This document shows, piece by piece, positions 1 to 5,353 of a stretch of DNA of 6,885 bases. Numbering within the stretch: the first letter of the stretch is position 1; every line of letters starts with the position of its first letter. This DNA comes from Spartobacteria bacterium UBA6821 (lineage in GTDB: Bacteria; Verrucomicrobiota; Verrucomicrobiia; Chthoniobacterales; UBA6821), in assembly GCA_002452515.1 (NCBI GenBank), contig DKEN01000057.1, positions 202-7,086 on the forward strand, written 5' to 3'. The notes beneath the pieces are model-generated. The model did no database searches, was not told the origin of the DNA, and was given only the letters and a program-made list of their open reading frames with translations. The position numbers and the translations under genes were made by a program.

Positions 1-432
1 CATGATGGTGACCCAGTAAAAGATTTCCGCCTTTGGCGTGCTGACACTTTCCACAGAGATCGTGCCAAGGGTGCGGTGCCAAAGAAAAAGTGACAGGCCC
101 AGGAGGATCAGGAGCATTGTCGTGCCGCCAGCATAGCCAATTCCCAGCGATCTGTCGGCAAAGTCGGCCAGCGTGGTTCCGACGGTCGTTGTCGCGATAA
201 TGGTGAACCAATAGATCACCGGGCGAAATTTCTTTGCTCCGATCTGTACGATGACCGCGACGGCAAAGAGGGCTGCAAAGATCCCCGTGCTGAGCAGGTA
301 GCCGAGATCCATCGACATCGAGAGGGTATCTCCCCCCGTCTCCCCGAGGGTAGTGGCGGCGATCTTAATGATCCAGAAGATGATCGTGACTTCGGGAACT
401 TTGCTCAGGGTTTGTTTCGCTTGGTCGTTCAT
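1..432 (-). CDS. COG4705-type multi-pass membrane protein (partial)
   Basis: This is the N-terminal 144 codons of an integral membrane protein; the 3' end lies beyond the left edge. The ATG is at 432-430. A TAGGTG element (452-447) lies 14 bases upstream, which is long for a ribosome binding site. The protein starts hydrophilic (MNDQAKQTLSKVPEV) and then shows alternating hydrophobic segments, roughly residues 14-30, 43-64, 72-88 and 100-118. Two related units are visible: residues 19-69 (FW..., TTLGETGGD, LGYL) and 74-125 (YW..., TTTVGTTLAD, IGYAGG). A third unit seems to begin at residue 139 (YWVTIM). This repeat pattern matches my memory of the uncharacterised membrane-anchored COG4705 family, whose biochemical role is unknown to me. 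It is the last visible member of a minus-strand series after lpdA and the DUF4337 gene and may be cotranscribed with them. Family assignment is fairly sure; function is not assigned. Confidence 0.8.
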   Translation of the reverse strand, partial: MNDQAKQTLSKVPEVTIIFWIIKIAATTLGETGGDTLSMSMDLGYLLSTGIFAALFAVAVIVQIGAKKFRPVIYWFTIIATTTVGTTLADFADRSLGIGYAGGTTMLLILLGLSLFLWHRTLGTISVESVSTPKAEIFYWVTIM

Positions 433-540
433 GATGTTCTGTTTTTCACCTAGTGAAACTGGCCTGCGTTACAAATCAGCGTGGCAATGCCGTGACCCTC
501 TGGCAATGCCGTCGTCGATGCATCTGTGAGGGGCTGTTCG
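433..540. repeat. Intergenic spacer with a 12-bp direct repeat
   Basis: This 108-bp gap between the DUF4337 gene and the COG4705 gene holds two exact copies of TGGCAATGCCGT (482-493 and 501-512), 19 bp apart. Each copy contains a small inverted repeat (GGCA-A-TGCC). I see no T-tract that would make a terminator and no convincing reading frame. It may be a leader or mRNA-structure element for the downstream membrane-protein gene. Confidence 0.5.
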
Positions 541-1086
541 TCAGCTGAAAAAAAGTTCGCGCAGAAGTTGCACGAGTCCCGCCGCGCCAAAGAACAGACT
601 CCCATACCAAAGTTTTTGTTTTCTGGTAATGGCTGAGATTGCTCCAATGGCGATGGCGATTTGAAAAAGTGTCACGCCGTTGGCGAGGATTTTGCGCTGT
701 TCAAGCCGATGCTCGGCCGTCTTGTGCTGCTCCTCGGCCGTCGCGTTGATCTCCTTCATGTCCGTCTGATATTCGGCAATCTTGTCGAGGTCTGCCTTCG
801 CAGGCGGCACACCCTTCAGGCTCTGAAGAGTCTCCATTTTTGCGGAGAGAAGGGCACTCTTGATACTCTTGGCCTGATAGTAAGACCAGCTGTCCGAGGA
901 GTGGATTTGATCGACCAAGGATTCATCCGCCCGCTCTCCCGCCAGGTATCCCGTTACCGCCGCAAGCGCTGCGATGAGCGCTGTGGTCAGAGCGATGCGC
1001 GTAAGAAAACCATCTTTTTCCTCGGCAGCTTTATCGTTCAGTTTTTCCTGAAGGTCCTGGACGCTCTCCTCGGCGGGATTTTCCAC
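541..1086 (-). CDS. DUF4337-family membrane protein
   Basis: A 181-residue protein that I recognise as DUF4337-like from its layout and the DSWSYYQAKSIK motif (residues 65-76). A charged cytoplasmic-type N-terminus (1-28, many Glu/Lys/Asp) is followed by a first membrane segment at about 29-49. A long charged helical stretch of coiled-coil character follows (about 75-132), then two more hydrophobic segments (about 135-153 and 159-175). The start is GTG at 1086-1084. An in-frame TAG six bases upstream rules out a longer reading, and no strong Shine-Dalgarno is visible. The gene begins 10 bp after the lpdA stop on the same strand, so cotranscription and perhaps translational coupling with lpdA are likely. 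The molecular function of the family is not known to me; the context gives no safe link to dihydrolipoamide metabolism. Confidence 0.85.
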   Translation of the reverse strand: MENPAEESVQDLQEKLNDKAAEEKDGFLTRIALTTALIAALAAVTGYLAGERADESLVDQIHSSDSWSYYQAKSIKSALLSAKMETLQSLKGVPPAKADLDKIAEYQTDMKEINATAEEQHKTAEHRLEQRKILANGVTLFQIAIAIGAISAITRKQKLWYGSLFFGAAGLVQLLRELFFS

Positions 1087-1096
1087 GAACTAATAA

Positions 1097-2494
1097 TTAA
1101 CTATGAATTGCGTGCCCTTGTGAGGCATGTGCCGCTTCGTGCACCGCTTCGCTAAGGGTCGGATGGGCGTGGATCGTGTCGATCAGCTCCTCGTAGGTGG
1201 CCTCCAAATTGATTGCAAGACCGAGCTCAGCGATAAGCTCGGTGGCCGATTCGCCGATGATGTGGGCTCCAAGGATTTCCCCGTGTGGTTCGCCGACGAT
1301 CAGTTTCACAAATCCATCAAGCTCTCCGATGGCCCTTGCCTTGCCGCTGGCCATGAAGGCAAATTTTCCCACCTTGTACTTGAGCCCCTTTTCTTTGGCG
1401 GCGCGCTCGGTGAGTCCGATGCTGGCAACTTGCGGATGGCAGTAGGTGCAACCTGGGAATAAGGTGACCTTCTTTGGTTTGAATCCGGAAACATAGAGGC
1501 CCTCGACGCACTGGATCGCCTCGTAGCTGGCAACGTGGGCGAGCCAAGGTGGCCCGATGATGTCTCCGGCCGCGTAGACGTTCTTGATCGTTGTCTCGTA
1601 GCGGTCACTGGTTTGGATGTAGCCGCGGTCGGTGAGACCGACCGTCAATGCCCCCCCAGGGAGCAGTGGCTGGACGCCGATCGCCACCAGGGCGACATCA
1701 GCCTCGACGACTTTCTCGGCACCCTTGGCGTCGGCCACGGTAATCGTGACTCCCTTGTCGGTGACTTCGGTCTTGGTAGTTTTGTGACCCAGGAGCAGGT
1801 TGACACCCTGCTTGACGAAGGATTTTTCCAGCGCCACCGAAACATCCGTATCCTCGACGGGAAGGAGATTGGGGAGCAGTTCCACGATGGTTACCTTCGT
1901 GCCGAAGGCATTGAAGAAGTAAGCGAATTCCACACCGATCGCACCTGCCCCGATGATGACGATGGACTTAGGCTGCGTTGGAAGGGAGAGGGCTTCCTTG
2001 GAGCCAATGACGGTCTTACCATTAAAGGGAAGGCCGGGGAGGGGACGCGTCACGCAGCCAGTCGCGATCAAGATGTCCTTCGTTGCATAGGTCGTCTCTG
2101 CCCCATCGGCTGCCGTGACCGTGACTTCACCCGCTTTGTCTAGCCGGGCGGTGCCACGGATAAAATCGATTTTGTTCTTCTTAAAAAGATAATCGAGCCC
2201 GGCGGAACCCTTTTCGGAAACATCGCGTGACCGCTTAATAATTTTTGTCCAGTCATACTCAAGGCCCGCAATCTTGAATCCAAATTCCTCTGCGCGATGG
2301 GCCATCTGATGATAGAGCTCGGCGTTCTTGAGCAGGGCCTTTGTCGGGATGCACCCCCAGTTGTTGCAGGTGCCCCCGCCACGTTCGATGTCAACGACCG
2401 CAACGCGCTTGCCAAGCTGTGCCGCGCGAATTGCGCCGACATAACCGGCGGGTCCTGCTCCGATGACGATAAGGTCGTATGATGTGGTGGCCAT
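1097..2494 (-). CDS. lpdA: Dihydrolipoyl dehydrogenase (E3)
   Basis: FAD-dependent pyridine nucleotide-disulfide oxidoreductase that reoxidises dihydrolipoamide on the E2 or H protein of 2-oxo acid dehydrogenase or glycine cleavage complexes, passing electrons to NAD+. It is cytoplasmic and full length (465 residues). In order: FAD-binding GAGPAG (12-17) with the ribose-binding acidic residue near E37; the redox-active disulfide C43/C48 in GGTCNNWGCIPTK; the NAD-binding GAGAIG (182-187) followed by VEFA; the second FAD motif YAAGD (307-311); and the C-terminal dimer-interface catalytic pair H444/E449 in HAHPTLSEAVHE. The ATG at 2494-2492 has an AGGAA ribosome binding site about 3-4 bases upstream (2502-2498), supporting this start. 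No E1 or E2 genes are adjacent in the window, so the partner complex cannot be told. The FPGCTYCHP segment (residues 346-353) carries two cysteines where I would expect none in many homologues, which may be incidental. It is first in the minus-strand group with DUF4337 and COG4705. Confidence 0.96.
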   Translation of the reverse strand: MATTSYDLIVIGAGPAGYVGAIRAAQLGKRVAVVDIERGGGTCNNWGCIPTKALLKNAELYHQMAHRAEEFGFKIAGLEYDWTKIIKRSRDVSEKGSAGLDYLFKKNKIDFIRGTARLDKAGEVTVTAADGAETTYATKDILIATGCVTRPLPGLPFNGKTVIGSKEALSLPTQPKSIVIIGAGAIGVEFAYFFNAFGTKVTIVELLPNLLPVEDTDVSVALEKSFVKQGVNLLLGHKTTKTEVTDKGVTITVADAKGAEKVVEADVALVAIGVQPLLPGGALTVGLTDRGYIQTSDRYETTIKNVYAAGDIIGPPWLAHVASYEAIQCVEGLYVSGFKPKKVTLFPGCTYCHPQVASIGLTERAAKEKGLKYKVGKFAFMASGKARAIGELDGFVKLIVGEPHGEILGAHIIGESATELIAELGLAINLEATYEELIDTIHAHPTLSEAVHEAAHASQGHAIHS

Positions 2495-2655
2495 AAGTTC
2501 CTAGAGACTCTGCGTCAGTGGCCTGTGCGTCAAAAAGATTTTCTCGGAGATTGCGTTCATTTTTCCTGGGACCGGTAATAATCGACAGGAGTTCATCGTG
2601 GGATTTATTCAGCCTTTCCCTAGCTGAACTCCCTACTTCGTGCGTATGATATCTC
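2495..2655. promoter_or_regulatory. Divergent lpdA / STAS intergenic region
   Basis: This 161-bp spacer must hold the promoters of both divergent genes. Toward lpdA, two copies of TGCGTCA (2511-2517 and 2526-2532, 15 bp apart; TGACGCA on the lpdA strand) lie just upstream of the ribosome binding site. A TTGACG that could be a -35 overlaps the outer copy, but no good -10 follows it. Toward the STAS gene, TATGAT (2645-2650) fits a -10 but has no good -35. Two overlapping inverted repeats lie between: GGAGTTC/GAACTCC (2588-2594, 2626-2632) and TTCAGC/GCTGAA (2608-2613, 2623-2628). They share bases in their right arms, so only one can form at a time. Confidence 0.4.
2645..2650 (+). promoter_or_regulatory. 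Possible -10 element of the STAS gene
   Basis: TATGAT matches TATAAT at five of six positions and ends five bases before the ATG at 2656. A start of transcription about seven bases downstream would fall at the start codon, which would give a leaderless message. That agrees with the absence of any Shine-Dalgarno upstream of this gene. No convincing -35 is present, so the call is weak. Confidence 0.25.
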
Positions 2656-2991
2656 ATGGATATTACGCTTTCGTTTCTGGGAAAGGTTCCGGTCTTTCAT
2701 CTCGCCGGCCGTCTCGATGTCACGACCAGCCCGCTACTCGAAGACCGGGTAAAGCCGCTGCTCTCCATTGAAGGCCAACGAGTCATCTTCGATTGTTCCG
2801 GGTTGACGTATGTGAGCAGTGCAGGCCTTCGGGTTTTTATCTCCACCCTGCGGACGCTCAGTTCCCAAGGTGGCGGGGTCACCTTTGCCGCACTGACTGA
2901 TCCGGTGCGTGACCTTTTTCATCTTGCAGGCCTCGATAATCTTTTTGTGATTGTCTCAGCTCCTTCCGATGCAATCATCGCGCTTGATTAA
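2656..2991 (+). CDS. STAS-domain protein, anti-anti-sigma factor-like
   Basis: A 111-residue single-domain protein of the SpoIIAA/RsbV-type STAS fold. Visible hallmarks are the N-terminal beta strand with GRLDVTTSP (residues 18-26) and the core strand VIFDCSGLTYVSSAGLRVF (43-61). In the latter, S55 aligns with the serine phosphorylated in SpoIIAA and RsbV; the residue before it is S54 rather than the usual Asp, as in many Gram-negative homologues. A further TLSSQGG...FAAL strand and a C-terminal LFHLAGLDNLF helix (92-102) complete the domain. In characterised systems such proteins bind a serine kinase (RsbW/SpoIIAB type) and free a sigma factor or other target; the kinase and phosphatase are not in this window. 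No Shine-Dalgarno is seen. The gene is on the opposite strand to its neighbours and converges on mnmG. Family is sure; the partner pathway is unknown. Confidence 0.9.
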   Translation: MDITLSFLGKVPVFHLAGRLDVTTSPLLEDRVKPLLSIEGQRVIFDCSGLTYVSSAGLRVFISTLRTLSSQGGGVTFAALTDPVRDLFHLAGLDNLFVIVSAPSDAIIALD

Positions 2992-3018
2992 TTTATAACA
3001 TACTGATTATAAATTAAT
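2987..3018. terminator. All-A/T inverted repeat between convergent genes
   Basis: Perfect 12-bp arms ATTAATTTATAA (2987-2998) and TTATAAATTAAT (3007-3018) flank an 8-base loop (catactga). The left arm covers the STAS stop codon, and the repeat fills most of the gap to the mnmG stop. A T-rich stretch follows on the plus strand (3019-3029). Position fits a shared terminator, but a stem without G or C would be weak, so it may act with a factor or be a protein site instead. Confidence 0.45.
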
Positions 3019-3029
3019 TGTCTTTATTT

Positions 3030-4904
3030 CTAGGAGAGCGGTACCGTTGTTTTTTTCTTAATCCACACGGAGAGTACGGATATATCGGCGGGCGTGATGC
3101 CGCTGATACGGGATGCCTGACCGAGGGTTTCCGGTTTGTACTCTCGGAGCTTCTGATGCGCTTCTAACCGCATGCTTGGAATGGTATCATAATCAAGATC
3201 ACCTGGAATGCGTTGTGATTCCTGTCGCTGCTGTTTCTTGATCTGCTCCTCTTCTCGACGGAGATACCCCTCATATTTGAGATCGGTTTCCACGAGATTC
3301 CATAGGTCACTTCTATACAACGAAAGGAGTTCATCCGGTAATTTATCAGGGGTATTTTCAGGCCGCTTCAACCACTGAGCTAACGGAAGCCCTTCGTGTT
3401 GGAGAGTCAGGACTTCTTGATGCAACTTTTTGAGCGATGCCTTTTTGGCCAAAAAGGTACTTCGTCGATGCTCACAAGCCATTCCCAGTTCGATAGCCTT
3501 CCCCGTCAGTCGGAGATCACAATTATCTTGTCGAAGTCTCAGGCGGTATTCCGCGCGGCTTGTGAACATCCGATAGGGCTCAGGGGTTCCCCTCGTCACC
3601 AAATCGTCGATCAGCACGCCGATATAGGCTTCATCCCGACCAAGGATCAAAGGTTGCTTCTGCTGAACCTTGAGAGCGGCATTAATACCGGCCATCAAAC
3701 CCTGGGCCGCCGCTTCTTCGTAGCCTGAAGTCCCATTGATCTGCCCTGCGAAATAGAGCCCTTCGATCTTCTTCGTTTCAAGAGTTGTGTGCAATTGGTG
3801 GGGAGGGCAATAGTCGTATTCCACAGCATAGCCGGGACGAAGTATCTGGGCATTCTCAAGGGCAGGGATGGAATGGATGAATTCGTACTGAACCTCATAG
3901 GGAAGACTGGTCGAAACTCCATTGACATAGACTTCTCCCGTGTTGCGACCTTCCGGTTCCAAAAAAATCTGATGCCGGGTCTTATCTGCAAATTTCACCA
4001 CTTTATCCTCAATTGAAGGGCAATAGCGTGGCCCAACTCCGTCAATCACTCCTGCATAGAGTGGGGATTGGTGAAGATTTGCTCGAATGATTTCATGAGT
4101 TTTCTCGGTCGTGTACGTGATCCAACAGGGAATTTGTTCCACATGGAACATTCCATCCTTCATAAAATTCAGGGTGTGGAGATCGTGTTTTTCCCGGGTG
4201 ATGCTCTCGGGAATATGGGAAAAGAGTGGTGCCGGTGTATCTCCATCCTGTCGTTCGCATCTGGAAAAATCGATAGACTTCGCTATCAACCTGCAGGGAG
4301 TTCCTGTCTTAAAACGTCCCACTTCAAAACCAAGTTCCTTAAGATTATCACTCAAGGTGGATATTGTATCTCCCATCCGGCCGCCAATCTGAGTTCTGAG
4401 TCCGACATGGAGTAACCCTCTCATGAATGTACCTGTGGTGATCACCACACTCTTCGACAGAAATCGAAGTCCGAGATTGGTTTCTACTCCTTCCACTCGA
4501 TCATTTTTCACAATCAAGGTTGTGATATTGGCCTGCATCAAGGTGAGATTCGGGAGTTCCTCCAACAGTGCCTTCAATCGAAACTGATATGCCTTTTTAT
4601 CACACTGCGCTCTTGGAGCACGAACACTGGGGCCCTTGGAGGCATTCAACATTCTAAACTGAATTCCTGTAGCATCGGTATTTAATCCCATAATCCCACC
4701 CAAGGCATCGATCTCCCTAACCAGATGTCCCTTGGCTAAACCGCCGATGGCAGGATTACAGGACATCTGTCCAATGGTGTCAGCATTTTGTGTCAGCAGG
4801 AGCGTCTTTGCTCCCAGACGAGCTGCAGCGTGCGCCGCCTCAACACCAGCATGGCCGGCACCAATAACAAGAACGTCAAAAGAAATGGGATAGGTAAACA
4901 TCAT
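3030..4904 (-). CDS. mnmG: tRNA uridine-5-carboxymethylaminomethyl modification enzyme MnmG (GidA)
   Basis: FAD-binding subunit that, with the GTPase MnmE, installs carboxymethylaminomethyl (or aminomethyl) groups on U34 of certain tRNAs using NADH and methylene-tetrahydrofolate; cytoplasmic. Full length at 624 residues. Visible: dinucleotide-binding GAGHAG (15-20); [20 protein letters not shown] with C49, equivalent to a catalytic cysteine of the family; the [17 protein letters not shown] segment; [20 protein letters not shown] with the second conserved cysteine C295; FLEPEG; the FAD-contacting [32 protein letters not shown]; and a typical C-terminal MnmE-contact domain ending in a [14 protein letters not shown] helix. 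Two adjacent ATGs occur at the start; GGAA about 8 bases upstream of the first, within the palindrome at 4911-4926, could serve as ribosome binding site. Codons 252-257 (MFHVEQ) contain a parS-like 16-mer. mnmG often lies near the replication origin and parAB, though no parAB or rsmG is seen here. Confidence 0.98.
   Translation of the reverse strand: MMFTYPISFDVLVIGAGHAGVEAAHAAARLGAKTLLLTQNADTIGQMSCNPAIGGLAKGHLVREIDALGGIMGLNTDATGIQFRMLNASKGPSVRAPRAQCDKKAYQFRLKALLEELPNLTLMQANITTLIVKNDRVEGVETNLGLRFLSKSVVITTGTFMRGLLHVGLRTQIGGRMGDTISTLSDNLKELGFEVGRFKTGTPCRLIAKSIDFSRCERQDGDTPAPLFSHIPESITREKHDLHTLNFMKDGMFHVEQIPCWITYTTEKTHEIIRANLHQSPLYAGVIDGVGPRYCPSIEDKVVKFADKTRHQIFLEPEGRNTGEVYVNGVSTSLPYEVQYEFIHSIPALENAQILRPGYAVEYDYCPPHQLHTTLETKKIEGLYFAGQINGTSGYEEAAAQGLMAGINAALKVQQKQPLILGRDEAYIGVLIDDLVTRGTPEPYRMFTSRAEYRLRLRQDNCDLRLTGKAIELGMACEHRRSTFLAKKASLKKLHQEVLTLQHEGLPLAQWLKRPENTPDKLPDELLSLYRSDLWNLVETDLKYEGYLRREEEQIKKQQRQESQRIPGDLDYDTIPSMRLEAHQKLREYKPETLGQASRISGITPADISVLSVWIKKKTTVPLS
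4135..4150. other. parS-like 16-mer inside mnmG
   Basis: TGTTCCACATGGAACA has 7-bp perfect inverted arms around a CA centre. Read on the minus strand it is TGTTCCATGTGGAACA, one base from the parS-type sequence TGTTCCACGTGGAACA that I know from ParB systems. It encodes MFHVEQ at MnmG residues 252-257, a peptide that typically appears where parS lies in a reading frame. The site shares both arms with the palindrome at 4911-4926. Identity as parS is inferred. Confidence 0.5.
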
Positions 4905-4910
4905 TAGGAA

Positions 4911-4926
4911 TGTTCCATATGGAACA
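4911..4926. other. Perfect 16-bp parS-like palindrome
   Basis: TGTTCCATATGGAACA is fully self-complementary. It differs from TGTTCCACGTGGAACA only in the two central bases and shares both arms with the site at 4135-4150. It lies 6 bp upstream of the mnmG start, so a bound protein could also affect mnmG expression. It may be a ParB site (parS) or an operator for an unknown regulator. Confidence 0.5.
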
Positions 4927-4928
4927 CT

Positions 4929-4958
4929 TTTATAACTATATGTATATCAATATTTTAA
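4929..4958 (-). promoter_or_regulatory. Possible mnmG promoter
   Basis: On the minus strand TTAAAA (4958-4953) and TATAAA (4934-4929) are 18 bp apart and match the sigma70 -35 and -10 at four and five of six positions. Transcription would start within the 16-bp palindrome at 4911-4926. In DNA this AT-rich such matches are easily found by chance. Confidence 0.3.
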
Positions 4959-4984
4959 ATATATATATAAGTTTTTGGTTTTCC

Positions 4985-5011
4985 GTGAATGCGGTGTGAA
5001 CATCGTGTGAA
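4985..5011. repeat. Three GTGAA elements at 11-bp spacing
   Basis: GTGAA occurs at 4985-4989, 4996-5000 and 5007-5011, each exactly 11 bp from the next. The last two are extended to GTGTGAAC. On the minus strand they read GTTCACAC, resembling the TNCACA half of a DnaA box. Placement on one face of the helix beside an A/T tract suggests a phased protein-binding array. A GT-rich stretch (5014-5031) follows. Confidence 0.45.
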
Positions 5012-5209
5012 CGGTTGTGTTGGTGTGTGTCACTTTTGTTTCATGGAACAAGATTTTCATGGTTTCTCGTTCTTCAATCGATTTTAATTCACTGTCTTTA
5101 AATTTAACTATTTACCTTAATATAAGAGTTTTATAGATATTTTAAGCTTCGATTCACAGTATTAAGATTATGAATCAAGGGACAAAATATATTTTTCCTT
5201 AACCAACGG

Positions 5210-5218
5210 TGTGAATAA
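5210..5218 (-). other. DnaA box, exact consensus match
   Basis: TGTGAATAA on the plus strand is TTATTCACA on the minus strand, an exact match to TTATNCACA. It is preceded by CGG, giving CGGTGTGAA, which also occurs at 4992-5000 in the phased array. A single 9-mer can occur by chance, so its weight comes from the context. Confidence 0.5.
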
Positions 5219-5272
5219 ATAAAATCAGGTTGTTTCGTTATAGCTACTTTTCTATCCTCTTTCACCTCCCTC

Positions 5273-5288
5273 GAAACATCAGTGTTTC
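5273..5288. repeat. Small inverted repeat GAAACA-N4-TGTTTC
   Basis: Six-base arms GAAACA (5273-5278) and TGTTTC (5283-5288) surround a 4-base loop (tcag). A further TGTTTCG (5231-5237) is the complement of CGAAACA (5272-5278). These are half-sites of the TGTTTC type, facing outward rather than inward as in parS. There is no T-tract, so it is not a terminator. It lies about 65 bp upstream of the OmpA-like gene. Confidence 0.4.
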
Positions 5289-5353
5289 AATCGTTGAGAA
5301 AAGGAGAGTCAGAAATAGCAATTTTGCGCGAATTCGCCTAGCATCATCTCTTC

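Larger units (their letters stand above)
4905..5353. other. Candidate replication origin region (mnmG/ompA-like intergenic)
   Basis: This 449-bp spacer between divergent genes is markedly AT-rich and has no convincing gene. From left to right it holds: a perfect 16-bp parS-like palindrome (4911-4926); a nearly pure A/T tract (about 4928-4970); three GTGAA elements at 11-bp phase (4985-5011); a contracted parS-like element (5037-5050); several DnaA-box-like sites with two mismatches (e.g. CGATTCACA at 5150-5158); an exact DnaA-box match (5210-5218); and TGTTTC half-sites with a small hairpin (5231-5288). Origins next to gidA/mnmG are established in E. coli and others, and parS sites cluster near origins. 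Against: only one exact DnaA box is seen, and dnaA, dnaN and parAB are absent from the window. The alternative is an ordinary divergent promoter region. Confidence 0.42.

Noticed and set aside
52..60. DnaA-box-like 9-mer CTTTCCACA near position 50
   Set aside because: It lies in the COG4705 coding sequence, deviates from consensus, and has no neighbouring boxes.
661..1155. A 164-codon plus-strand frame across the DUF4337 gene
   Set aside because: Antisense to a recognisable gene; the Arg/Leu-rich product lacks any known motif.
1535..2143. A 202-codon open frame on the plus strand opposite lpdA
   Set aside because: It lies fully antisense to a clear lpdA in GC-rich DNA and its product shows no family motif; it is a shadow of the lpdA codon pattern.
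2608..2628. TTCAGC/GCTGAA hairpin as an intrinsic terminator
   Set aside because: It sits in a divergent promoter region with no gene ending into it and no T-tract after it.
5131..5265. A 44-codon minus-strand frame from GTG in the mnmG/OmpA-like spacer, with GAGGGAG just before the start
   Set aside because: The purine-rich stretch touches the start codon with no spacing, the product shows no recognisable feature, and the frame overlaps the origin-like elements.
5324..5341. A five-codon TTG frame downstream of AAGGAGAG (5301-5308), as a leader peptide for the OmpA-like gene
   Set aside because: The spacing from the purine-rich element to the TTG is too long and the frame is too short to support translation.
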